Of a stretch of DNA of 64,000 bases, positions 8,793-16,292 are shown one piece after another; within the stretch, counting starts at the first letter, position 1, and each line of letters begins with the position of its first letter. The stretch spans positions 1 through 64,000 of the forward strand of contig JAXGYA010000008.1 in assembly GCA_040772505.1 (NCBI GenBank), written 5' to 3'. Under the pieces are notes generated by a model that searched no databases, was not told where the DNA came from, and worked only from the letters and a program-made list of their open reading frames with translations. The translations under genes were made by a program, and so were the position numbers. This stretch comes from Mariniphaga sp040772505 (GTDB lineage: Bacteria > Bacteroidota > Bacteroidia > Bacteroidales > Prolixibacteraceae).

Positions 8793-9560
8793 CTAAATCT
8801 GACTGATGTCCAATGGAGTAAGAAATATTTTTCTGACTTTGCTTACAGTGTTTGCATATTCTGCCTTATTACGCATGGTTGTCCACTTATTACTGGTTCT
8901 GAATTTATTCCAGTTTGCTTCACGCTCTTCCATATTCCTGAACCAGAGCATATACCGGAGGGCGGGCATAAATTGCCCGGCTACTATTTCTCCGAAAAAG
9001 AGGGGATGAAGCCCAACTTCTTCAAATAGAGGGAGCTCTTCCAGATTAAACATTTTGATTTTTCTTCCGAGAGCCTCTTCGTTGTAGCTTTCATAAGTTC
9101 GTAACTCAAACAGCCCGCGATTGTTGCCGGGTGATTTATAGCGTGGAATTGCATCGAAAGCTTCCATTAAAACTGTTTCGTAACGCTCGAAAACCGGCTT
9201 TTCTGCCGGCTGTCTGAAATAATCCCCTGATGCCTCAATAAAAATTTTATCGGATTTCATTGCCTGAACGGTTTCCCAGTATTCTGAAACTCCTTTGTGA
9301 ATGTGCAAAACATATAGCTTTGGCGGATCTTCCTTACTGTATTCGCCAAAAACACCCACTTTAGCGCCATTTTTATTTAGCAGCGGAATTACTGCTTCAG
9401 TATAATACTTTTTTAGTCGGTTTATGCCGCTTCCGTCAGAAAACTGATATACTCTCATTTCATAGAAGTCTTTGCCGGAAGGAGAAGCAGCTTGGTTTGC
9501 CGGAATAAGAAGGCTGCCTGTTGCAGCAGTTGTTGTTTTAATGAAGGTTCTTCTTTGCAT
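8793..9560 (-). CDS. Exported NIPSNAP-family protein
   Basis: 255 residues, beginning with a Tat/Sec-like leader (MQRRTFIKTTTAATGSLL). Two ferredoxin-like NIPSNAP repeats follow: one starts at FYEMRVYQFSDG, the other at LFELRTYESYNE, with the typical GVFGEY and LHPLFFGEI features and a conserved WNKFRTSNKW near the end. Biochemical function of the family is unsettled. Probably the first gene of the sugar operon running down to 5242, divergent from the epimerase gene at 9728. Confidence 0.85.
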   Translation of the reverse strand: MQRRTFIKTTTAATGSLLIPANQAASPSGKDFYEMRVYQFSDGSGINRLKKYYTEAVIPLLNKNGAKVGVFGEYSKEDPPKLYVLHIHKGVSEYWETVQAMKSDKIFIEASGDYFRQPAEKPVFERYETVLMEAFDAIPRYKSPGNNRGLFELRTYESYNEEALGRKIKMFNLEELPLFEEVGLHPLFFGEIVAGQFMPALRYMLWFRNMEEREANWNKFRTSNKWTTMRNKAEYANTVSKVRKIFLTPLDISQI

Positions 9561-9727
9561 TTTCGAAGTTTTTAATCAAGGCGAAACTACATTTTTTCAA
9601 TGAATTATTTATGCACTTTTGTTTATTTGTCGGATAATTTAGTTTTTTTCCTGCAAGTAAATTATTTTACCCTGACTTTTCGGAAATTTTCTTACTTTTA
9701 TCCTGCAAAATTATTAAAAAACATATT

Positions 9728-10726
9728 ATGAATTACTTTTCACATTCCGGCAAGGAAATTTCAAGACGAAAATTTATCACCACTTCAGCTGCTGTTGCGG
9801 CTGGTGTTTCGATAGTGCCTGTTGGTTTTTCATGTGCTCCGCAGGGTGCAGCAAAACCCGATTCAAAATTTGGTGGTGTTCAGATAGGGGCAATTACATA
9901 CAGTTGGCGAAGTATGCCATCTTCAGCACAGGATATTCTGAAATATTGTGTTGAAGCGGGTATCAGTTCCATCGAGTTGATGGGCGATGTGGCAGAAGAG
10001 TTTGCCGGAATTCCGGCAATGCCGTCACGCCCTTCAGCGGATGCAACTGATCAGGAGCGTGAAAATTACAGAGAAGAGGCAGAAGTTGCCCGTGGTAAAC
10101 AGCGTGAGTGGCGGCTTTCAGTTTCTATGGATGCTTATAAAGAGCTGAGGAAAATGTTTAATGAAGCCGGAGTAAATTTACATATCGTCAAGTTTTCACC
10201 TTCAAACTGGTCGGATGAGGAGATTGACTATGTTTTTAAATCTGCAAAAGTATTAGGCGCCCGGGGAATTACCAATGAAATTGGGCACGAAGCGTGCAAA
10301 AGGCTCGGTAAGTTTGCCGAAAAACATGATATGTATGCCATTTTTCATAACCATCTTCAGCCAGGTGAACCCGGTTTTTCTTTTGACGATTTTCTCTCCT
10401 ATTCACCAAATAATATGCTGAATTTTGATGTTGGCCACTATTTTGGCGCTACGGGAAAACATCCCAACGAGGTGATTGAACGGCTGCACGGCCGGATTTT
10501 CAGCATTCATATGAAAGATAAAACTGGCAAGGATGGAAATCCTGCAAATACAAATATGCCATGGGGCGAAGGTGAAACGCCTATTGCCGATATTTTGAAA
10601 CTGATTCAAAAGAACAAATGGCCTATATTCTGTGATATTGAACTGGAATATCCTGTTCCGGAAAATTCAGATGCTCAAAAGGAGGTGATTCGTTGTGTGG
10701 AATATTGTAAAAATATTTTGGTCTGA
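9728..10726 (+). CDS. Exported sugar phosphate isomerase/epimerase-like TIM barrel
   Basis: 332 residues. N-terminal Tat-like signal (SRRKFITTSAAVAAG) with a possible lipobox at GFSC. The body is a xylose-isomerase-like TIM barrel: QIGAITYSWRS at the first strand, SSIELMGD, a metal-site His in FHNHLQPGEPG, FDVGHYFG, IFSIHMKDK and CDIELEYP near the end. Members epimerise, isomerise or dehydrate sugars or keto-sugars with a divalent metal. It diverges from the NIPSNAP operon and probably acts on the same sugar. A near-match promoter box TACTTTTA lies about 35 bases upstream. Confidence 0.85.
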   Translation: MNYFSHSGKEISRRKFITTSAAVAAGVSIVPVGFSCAPQGAAKPDSKFGGVQIGAITYSWRSMPSSAQDILKYCVEAGISSIELMGDVAEEFAGIPAMPSRPSADATDQERENYREEAEVARGKQREWRLSVSMDAYKELRKMFNEAGVNLHIVKFSPSNWSDEEIDYVFKSAKVLGARGITNEIGHEACKRLGKFAEKHDMYAIFHNHLQPGEPGFSFDDFLSYSPNNMLNFDVGHYFGATGKHPNEVIERLHGRIFSIHMKDKTGKDGNPANTNMPWGEGETPIADILKLIQKNKWPIFCDIELEYPVPENSDAQKEVIRCVEYCKNILV

Positions 10727-10852
10727 TTCGGACCGGAATGAAATTTTGCATTTTTGTAGTTTTGTTTAAGAGCTTTCTCCGAAAATTGAATAATGCAAAA
10801 AAACAGCACAAAATTGCACAAAGAGTTGCTAATCAGCATTAGAGCTTTTAGT

Positions 10853-10888
10853 GGAATAAACACTTTTAGGAGTGGGCTCGTTTATTCC
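10853..10888. terminator. Hairpin between convergent genes
   Basis: GGAATAAAC at 10853-10861 faces GTTTATTCC at 10880-10888 with an 18-nt loop that can itself pair ACT/AGT. It overlaps the last codons of the SirB1-like gene and could end transcription of the epimerase gene from the other side. Confidence 0.45.
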
Positions 10889-11757
10889 GCCGGAAAATAG
10901 TTAAGTAAACTGTCAGTTTTTATCTTTTTATCGGTGAACCCCTGTGAAAGATAGGAGTCTCGTAGTGACTCAATCAGCCGTTTGATGAATAGCTGGTCTT
11001 TTTTTGGTTCGGTATATTTTTTACAGGGGATATATTCATTTTTTTTCAAATAATACTCTACTTCCTTTCGGCTTGCCACCGAACCATTATTGGAGGGATT
11101 GATGTAAAACAGCACTTTACTGCCGGGAATTTCGCCATGGACTTTTTGTGCAGTGTCGCTGTCAATGATGGCAACCAACGGGTTTTTGGGGAAATCGGTG
11201 AGTTGTGCGGGCAATCCGAGCCGGCGTGCAAGAATTGTATATAACAGGCTTATTGAAACCGGATTTCCTCTTTTTGTTTGCAATATTTGATTGATATAGC
11301 AGTTTTGAGGCGATTTGGGATGGGCGTGATTTACGGAAAAACTATGAACACTATAAAGAAAATGATTTAGAATAGTTGCTTTTTCAAGCATGGTCAGAGA
11401 GTTATTTAATTCAAGCCAAACCGTCTTGTTGATTTTTTCAATTTTTTGAAGAATCACGGCTCTGTTTAAGTCAGGATACTGAAACCTGTCGATGATCAGG
11501 AAACCTTCCAAAAGGTCGTTGCTTTCGGAATCAATCCACTTTTTCAGCAGCGACCGGGTCTCTTTAAACTGTACATCCTGTATGAGATTCCCAATTCGCT
11601 CCTGAAAAAGCTCATCATAACTTTGTTCCCATTTTTCCTCAAGTATCGGAATAATATCCGTTTTGGTTTTCAACAATTCATTTTTCACTGTGTTGAAGAC
11701 CAAATGGTCAGGGTCATCCAGCAAGTTTACCAGTGCTTTTAACCTGCTTGTTTTCAT
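10882..11757 (-). CDS. SirB1/transglutaminase-like protein
   Basis: 291-residue cytoplasmic protein with no signal peptide. The centre carries NHFLYSVHSF, NCYINQILQTKRGNP and VSISLLYTILARRLGLPAQ, the hallmark of the SirB1 / transglutaminase-like N-terminal family. The N-terminal 100 residues form a helical repeat-like region. The family is of unclear function; related proteins carry a papain-like fold, but a full Cys-His-Asp triad is not obvious here. It starts three bases after the nucleoside phosphorylase stop codon, so the pair forms an operon. Confidence 0.8.
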   Translation of the reverse strand: MKTSRLKALVNLLDDPDHLVFNTVKNELLKTKTDIIPILEEKWEQSYDELFQERIGNLIQDVQFKETRSLLKKWIDSESNDLLEGFLIIDRFQYPDLNRAVILQKIEKINKTVWLELNNSLTMLEKATILNHFLYSVHSFSVNHAHPKSPQNCYINQILQTKRGNPVSISLLYTILARRLGLPAQLTDFPKNPLVAIIDSDTAQKVHGEIPGSKVLFYINPSNNGSVASRKEVEYYLKKNEYIPCKKYTEPKKDQLFIKRLIESLRDSYLSQGFTDKKIKTDSLLNYFPAE

Positions 11758-11760
11758 CTC

Positions 11761-12630
11761 TTATTTTATTAGGTTATCCAGTACAATTTGTATCAGTTTT
11801 TCCATTTCGGGACGGTAATTTTCATTTGCCTGCCCCAACACTCTGTTGGCAATTATCAGGCACACCGCAAGGGCTTCGTGCCCTAACATTTTTGAAAGGC
11901 CATAAATTGCAGAGCTTTCCATCTCAAAATTTGAGATTTTGAAATTTTCAAACTGAAACTCTTCAATCCTGTTATTCAACTCCGGCATGGAAAGGGGAAG
12001 CCGTAAAACACGACCTTGTGGCCCGTAAAATCCCGGGGCTGAAATTGTTATGCCGTTGATGAACCCGGGAGTATTAAACTTTTGCAGCAGATTCTCCGAT
12101 GCATCAACCACATAGAGCTCAGGCAGTGATTTTTTCCAGCCGGTAAACTTTTTAAATGCTGTCTCAAATTCCAGGTCGCAATACTCTTCCCGGTTGGCAT
12201 AAAAGTTCAGCATCCCGTCGAATCCGATGGATTTTTGTGAAACAACATAAGAATTCAGTGGAATGTCTTCCTGCAATCCACCTGAAGTGCCGATTCTTAC
12301 AAACTGGAGCGATCTCTTTTTCTTTTTAATCTCGCGCTTTTCAAGATCAATATTTGCAAGCGCATCCAGTTCATTTAGCACAATGTCAATGTTGTCGGTG
12401 CCGATTCCGGTGGAGATGACTGAAATTTTTCTGTTTTTGTACCAGCCGGTAGCCGTTTTAAATTCACGGTTTTCGGCCTCAAAAATTATTTTGTCAAAAA
12501 ATCCTGCAACAGTTTCAACCCGCGCCTGATCGCCAACCAGAATAATCTGGTCTGAAATATTTTCAGGCTTCAGATGTAGATGAAAAATGGTGCCGTCGCT
12601 GTTTAAAATCAATTCCGATTCTGTAATCAT
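11761..12630 (-). CDS. Nucleoside phosphorylase (uridine phosphorylase-like)
   Basis: 289-residue member of the PNP/UDP phosphorylase superfamily. ILVGDQARVETVA provides the phosphate-binding loop, STGIGTDNIDIVLNEL and VRIGTSGGLQEDIPLNSYVV are the nucleoside-site segments, and FEMESSAIYGLSKMLGHEA contains the ribose-binding MES motif. It should cleave a nucleoside with phosphate to base and ribose-1-phosphate in salvage. It contains a lysine-rich insert (KREIKKKKRSLQ). The following SirB1-like gene is co-transcribed. Confidence 0.88.
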   Translation of the reverse strand: MITESELILNSDGTIFHLHLKPENISDQIILVGDQARVETVAGFFDKIIFEAENREFKTATGWYKNRKISVISTGIGTDNIDIVLNELDALANIDLEKREIKKKKRSLQFVRIGTSGGLQEDIPLNSYVVSQKSIGFDGMLNFYANREEYCDLEFETAFKKFTGWKKSLPELYVVDASENLLQKFNTPGFINGITISAPGFYGPQGRVLRLPLSMPELNNRIEEFQFENFKISNFEMESSAIYGLSKMLGHEALAVCLIIANRVLGQANENYRPEMEKLIQIVLDNLIK

Positions 12631-12807
12631 TTCGCTTCAATTAAACGGCTAAAATTATTTAAAATAAGCTTAACAGCCAAGTAGTCAGCCAAAAACATAT
12701 AAACAATAACTTCTTCACTATTCAATAATAATTTTGATATGTTAACAACTTTAACATAAATCGTATCTTACAGGTCGAATTTATTCGATTTTAATGGCTT
12801 AAATTCT

Positions 12808-12815
12808 TACTTTTG
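12808..12815 (+). promoter_or_regulatory. Promoter -7 box TACTTTTG
   Basis: Exact TAnnTTTG box 26 bases before the start codon of the repeat protein gene. No clear TTG at the expected upstream spacing. Confidence 0.5.
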
Positions 12816-12841
12816 AATGTGTAAAACCAAAAAATTAACCC

Positions 12842-14668
12842 ATGTCATTTAAAATATTCTTTTACCAGTTGACAGGAAAAATTAAATCTGTTGAAAAAAT
12901 TGAAGTTCAGCGTGAAAGTCTTTATAAAGATTATGAAGAGTTTAACCGCGTTGAAAGTTCTGATGAGCTGAAAGAGTTTTTGGAATTAAAAAAAACCGTT
13001 CAGTCAATGGAATTTGAGAATCGTAAAAAAGAGATTAAGCAATTGAGGTTTAAAGGAAGCCGTGAGGAAGCATTGCTGAATGAATTTAAACGGCTGAAAA
13101 GTTCGGCTGCTCTCAAGAAATATTTTAAACTAAAAGATTCGCAGCAATTAAAACGGTTTAATGCTTTAAAAGATTCGGAAAAACTGAAAGAATACCGGCA
13201 GCTAAAAGAGTTTGTGGAGAATGGCACTTTTAGTAGAGAGAAGGAAGAGATGCACCGTTTGGTTTATAGAGGCTCTGAGGAACAATTTAAAGAGAGGGAG
13301 TTCAGAAAATTGAAAAAGCATCCCGGTATTAAAATCTATTACGAGCTTTATCATTCGGAAACTCTGAAACGCCACGAAGAAATTTCCCATTCAGAAAAGC
13401 TGAAAAAATATTTGGAACTGAAAAATCTACCGGCAAAGGACAAGGAAAAAAAACATGAATTCAAAGCGCTTCGCAAGGACTATGAGCTCAAAAATTATAT
13501 GAAGTTTGAACATTCGAAAAAATTGAAACTGTACCGTGAAACAGCTGGAAGTTATAATCTGAAAAAATTCGAGGAACTCAAGAATGAGATAGAAAATGAG
13601 CCGTTCAGAAAAAGGGTGGGATTTTTAAAGGACAAAAAGAAGTTTGAAAAAACAGAAGCTTTTAGAGCCTGGCAAAAATTCAAACAATTGAGTGCTGACG
13701 ATGATGTGAAATTTTTTCTGAAGTTTCAAAAATCCCCGCTTTTGCAAAACTACTACAAGGTTTCAGAATCGGCTGAATTAGAGCGATATAATGAGCTGAA
13801 TGCTTTGACATCTTCCGAAGAATTTTTAAACCGGAAAGCTTATCTTGAGGATTCTAAGCGATGGGAAAAATCGGAAGAGTATGCTCGCGAGCAGAAATAT
13901 CTGGAGATGAAAAAACGTCCGCATTTATTAAAATACTTTACATATAAAGGAACAGATGCTTTTCGTTTTTTTACCGATTGGGAACTGAGTTTTGAGGATA
14001 ATTTTCAAACAGAAAAGCTCAACAAAGAGAAGTGGTCGGCAGTGTTGCCGCAGGCAGAAAAAACGCTTGGACGAAATTATGCTATGCCCGGCGATTTGCA
14101 CCTTTTTACAAACGGGGAGAATATAAAATGCAGCTCAAAACTGGTTATTGAAACACGCAAGGAAAGAGGGGAGGGGATAGTGTGGAAAATGCCAGCCGGA
14201 TTCGTTCCCGCTGAGTTTGAATACACCTCTGGTATCGTTTCAACAGCGAAAAGTTTTACACAGGAGGATGGAATCTTTGAAGCCAAAATTAAATTCAACC
14301 CGGTAAAAGAAATAGTCAGTTCCTTTGTTTTGCAAGGGCAAAACAGTTTTCCCGGAATTTATCTGCTTGAAATGGGTGCCAAAAACCGAATTGGTGTTTC
14401 CTCAATCAGCGAAAAGGGAAAGTTATCGATAAACGGACTGGATATTTCAAACCTGAAAAAGGGGAAGTGGTATATTTTTACCCTTGAGAAAACGGGAGGA
14501 GCATTGGTCTGGAAAATTAACGACACCGAAGTTCTTAAGCTTGAAAACCGACATCTTGATTTTCCGTTGCACCTTAGCCTGTTCACGCTGGTGATCAGCC
14601 CGATTTCCGGAAATAAGCTGCCGGTGCAGTATCAGACCGAATGGGTTAAGTGCTACCGCAAGAGATAA
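12842..14668 (+). CDS. Lys/Glu-rich 12-residue-repeat protein with C-terminal GH16-like domain
   Basis: 608 residues with no signal peptide or membrane helix. Residues about 40-378 consist of 12-residue repeats of the form SxxLKxYxELKx, mostly in sets of three: residues 88-123, 160-195, 213-248 and 286-321. Three linkers of about 36 residues and one shorter one separate the sets, and the longer linkers resemble each other (Phe-x-x-Arg, a later aromatic, then SEE/TEA). Residues about 380-606 resemble a concanavalin-like GH16 jelly roll (SFEDNFQTEKLNKEKW, GIFEAKIKF, TEWVKCYRK). The ExDxE catalytic signature is missing; that position reads YLLEMGAKN, so hydrolysis is unlikely. I would call it a lectin-like or structural protein of unknown role. 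Confidence 0.7.
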   Translation: MSFKIFFYQLTGKIKSVEKIEVQRESLYKDYEEFNRVESSDELKEFLELKKTVQSMEFENRKKEIKQLRFKGSREEALLNEFKRLKSSAALKKYFKLKDSQQLKRFNALKDSEKLKEYRQLKEFVENGTFSREKEEMHRLVYRGSEEQFKEREFRKLKKHPGIKIYYELYHSETLKRHEEISHSEKLKKYLELKNLPAKDKEKKHEFKALRKDYELKNYMKFEHSKKLKLYRETAGSYNLKKFEELKNEIENEPFRKRVGFLKDKKKFEKTEAFRAWQKFKQLSADDDVKFFLKFQKSPLLQNYYKVSESAELERYNELNALTSSEEFLNRKAYLEDSKRWEKSEEYAREQKYLEMKKRPHLLKYFTYKGTDAFRFFTDWELSFEDNFQTEKLNKEKWSAVLPQAEKTLGRNYAMPGDLHLFTNGENIKCSSKLVIETRKERGEGIVWKMPAGFVPAEFEYTSGIVSTAKSFTQEDGIFEAKIKFNPVKEIVSSFVLQGQNSFPGIYLLEMGAKNRIGVSSISEKGKLSINGLDISNLKKGKWYIFTLEKTGGALVWKINDTEVLKLENRHLDFPLHLSLFTLVISPISGNKLPVQYQTEWVKCYRKR

Positions 14669-14679
14669 ATTTCATTTTT

Positions 14680-14764
14680 TTACTTATTTCCACAACACTT
14701 TTTATATTTCTTTCCACTACCACATGGGCATGGTTCATTTCTTCCAATTTTCTTTTGTTGTCAT
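14680..14764 (-). pseudogene. Frameshifted SEC-C mini-protein gene
   Basis: On the minus strand, ATG at 14764 begins MTTKE, and one frame over the sequence continues IGRNEPCPCGSGKKYKKCC and ends at TAA 14680-14682. This is a complete SEC-C zinc-binding motif (CPCGSGKKYKKCC). The two frames join perfectly if one A is removed from the AAAA run at 14748-14751, giving a 27-residue protein typical of free-standing SEC-C peptides. It may be a real lesion, a sequencing error or a slippery frameshift site. It lies in the gap between the repeat protein and the arsenic island. Confidence 0.7.
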
Positions 14765-14816
14765 AATTAATTTTTTTCCAATGTAAGAAATATCTAAAAA
14801 AAAAATCATTTTTCAG

Positions 14817-14846
14817 TTGTTCTTTTTAAAATCATTCGTATTTTTG
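14817..14846 (+). promoter_or_regulatory. Promoter of the arsenic island
   Basis: TTG at 14817-14819, 19-nt spacer, TATTTTTG at 14839-14846: an exact Bacteroidota promoter. Transcription should start near 14852, about 24 nt before arsE. No other exact promoter of this form was found within the island, so it may drive a long transcript. Confidence 0.75.
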
Positions 14847-14859
14847 CGAACAGCGAACA
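14835..14859. promoter_or_regulatory. Candidate operator over the arsenic promoter
   Basis: The inverted repeat TTCG/CGAA (14835-14838 and 14847-14850) brackets the -7 box, and GCGAACA occurs twice in direct tandem at 14846-14852 and 14853-14859. Position over the start site fits repression by an ArsR-type regulator, but no such regulator is encoded in this window, so the site is an inference. Confidence 0.4.
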
Positions 14860-14875
14860 ATTAATTTTTTTATTA

Positions 14876-15109
14876 ATGGACATAAAAGTTTTAGGAACAG
14901 GCTGCCCCAAATGCAAGGCATTGGAGAAAGCAGTCAACGATGCAGTTACCGCTGCCGGCGTAAATGCTACCGTTTCGAAAGTTGAAGATATATTTCAGAT
15001 TATGCAGTTTGGTGTAATGACTACACCTGCGCTGGTGGTTGACGGGAAAGTTCTGGTAAAAGGGCGTGTGCCCAGTGTAGATGAAATCAAAAATTTAATA
15101 ACCGGATAA
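14876..15109 (+). CDS. arsE: Small thioredoxin-fold protein, ArsE-like
   Basis: 77-residue cytoplasmic redox protein of the TM0996/MTH895 'redox-active disulfide' type, with CPKC (Cys10, Cys13) at the N-terminus of the first helix and the cis-Pro segment VMTTPALVVDGK. It leads the arsenic island and is directly followed by ArsF-like and ArsG-like genes, the same order as the arsEFG loci described for aromatic arsenical efflux. Seen: fold and CxxC. Inferred from gene order: the ArsE name. Similar proteins also occur outside arsenic loci. Confidence 0.7.
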   Translation: MDIKVLGTGCPKCKALEKAVNDAVTAAGVNATVSKVEDIFQIMQFGVMTTPALVVDGKVLVKGRVPSVDEIKNLITG

Positions 15110-15121
15110 AAACAAAAAATC

Positions 15122-15553
15122 ATGAAACGAGCAATCTCAATTTTAAGTTTTGTATTTGGAATTTTCTCTGCAAATGCACAGTGTTGCGATAAAACGGCTC
15201 AATTAGGCAAATCAGCAGAAACTTTGGCGTTAGCCGAAGAGGGAGATGAGTCAGCGGTTAAAGCCTATTATTTTCATACTTCAAGACGTTGTGTTACCTG
15301 TAAAACAGTTGAAAAAGTTGCGGCCGAAGCGCTGCAGGAACTTTATGGCAATAAAATTCCGTTACAACCGGTAAACCTCGAAAATAAAAAAAATGAACAA
15401 CTGGCAAAAAGTCTTGAAGTGGGCGGCCAGTCGCTTTTGTTTGTAAACGGCGATAAAAAAGTTGATATCACCACCGATGGGTTTATGTATGCAGTGCGGA
15501 AACCTGAAAAACTCAAAATAAAAATAAAAGAAACAGTTGAGTCGCTGAAGTAA
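15122..15553 (+). CDS. arsF: Exported thioredoxin-like protein, ArsF family
   Basis: 143 residues with a signal peptide ending near SANAQ, after which two cysteines (Cys21, Cys22) follow at once. The mature domain has a CVTC motif (Cys57, Cys60) preceded by YYFHTSRR and followed by a thioredoxin-like segment ending GGQSLLFVNGDKKV. This matches the family annotated as ArsF, described as a nitrophenyl-arsenical reductase subunit. It lies 12 nt after ArsE and 8 nt before ArsG. Location in the periplasm is predicted; the redox partner is probably ArsG, whose membrane segments carry Cys-Pro motifs. Confidence 0.68.
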   Translation: MKRAISILSFVFGIFSANAQCCDKTAQLGKSAETLALAEEGDESAVKAYYFHTSRRCVTCKTVEKVAAEALQELYGNKIPLQPVNLENKKNEQLAKSLEVGGQSLLFVNGDKKVDITTDGFMYAVRKPEKLKIKIKETVESLK

Positions 15554-15561
15554 AAACTGTT

Positions 15562-16260
15562 ATGGAGATATTGCATAACTTTTTTGAAAATTCCCAATTG
15601 CCGTTATTTTCGGCATTTATTCTTGGGCTTATGACTGCCATAAGCCCCTGTCCTTTAGCCACAAACATTACCGCTATTGGGTACATCAGCAAAGACATAC
15701 AAAGTCAGAAGCGTGTTTTTTACAATGGTCTAATCTATACATTGGGACGCGGTATTTCATACACAGCCATTGGTTTAATTTTCTTTTTTGGCGCCAGCCA
15801 ATTTCAGTTCTCTGGCTTTCTGCAGGTTTGGGGCGAAAAAATCATTGGTCCGCTGCTTATCGTCATCGGGCTTGTTATGTTGGGTGTTGTTAACTTTAAC
15901 ATTCCGGGAATAGGCTCGCTGACTGAAAAAATGGAGAATAACTCTAAAGGCGGATTTTGGGGTGTGCTTCTTCTGGGAATTGTATTTGCACTGGCATTTT
16001 GCCCATACAGCGGCGTACTCTATTTCGGAATGCTTATTCCCATGACCGTTAGCAGTGCCAGCGGACTTTACCTGCCAGTTGTTTTTGCACTTGCCACCGG
16101 AATTCCGGTGATCATTTTTGCCTGGCTCATTGCATTCAGTATGGGTAAAATCGGAAAGCTTTACAATAGTATGAAAGCCTTTGAAAAATGGTTCCGGAGG
16201 GTAATTGCTGTTCTGTTTATCGGAGTTGGTATTTACTACGTGGTTACCATATTCTTTTAA
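15562..16260 (+). CDS. arsG: ArsG-family permease (CcdA/DsbD-like)
   Basis: 232-residue integral membrane protein with about six helices. Two half-repeats carry Cys-Pro motifs, SPCPLATNITA near the N-terminus and FCPYSGVLYFG in the second half, as in CcdA/DsbD electron carriers. The order ArsE-ArsF-ArsG matches known loci that give resistance to trivalent aromatic arsenicals, where ArsG is called the efflux permease. Whether it moves an arsenical, electrons, or both is not settled by the sequence. Confidence 0.72.
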   Translation: MEILHNFFENSQLPLFSAFILGLMTAISPCPLATNITAIGYISKDIQSQKRVFYNGLIYTLGRGISYTAIGLIFFFGASQFQFSGFLQVWGEKIIGPLLIVIGLVMLGVVNFNIPGIGSLTEKMENNSKGGFWGVLLLGIVFALAFCPYSGVLYFGMLIPMTVSSASGLYLPVVFALATGIPVIIFAWLIAFSMGKIGKLYNSMKAFEKWFRRVIAVLFIGVGIYYVVTIFF

Positions 16261-16292
16261 ATTATTCAACCAACTATTTAACGAAAATTAAT

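Noticed and set aside
16188..16292. Longer start for the ArsP-type permease
   Set aside because: It overlaps ArsG and does not look like a membrane leader; ATG at 16293 begins the first conserved helix.
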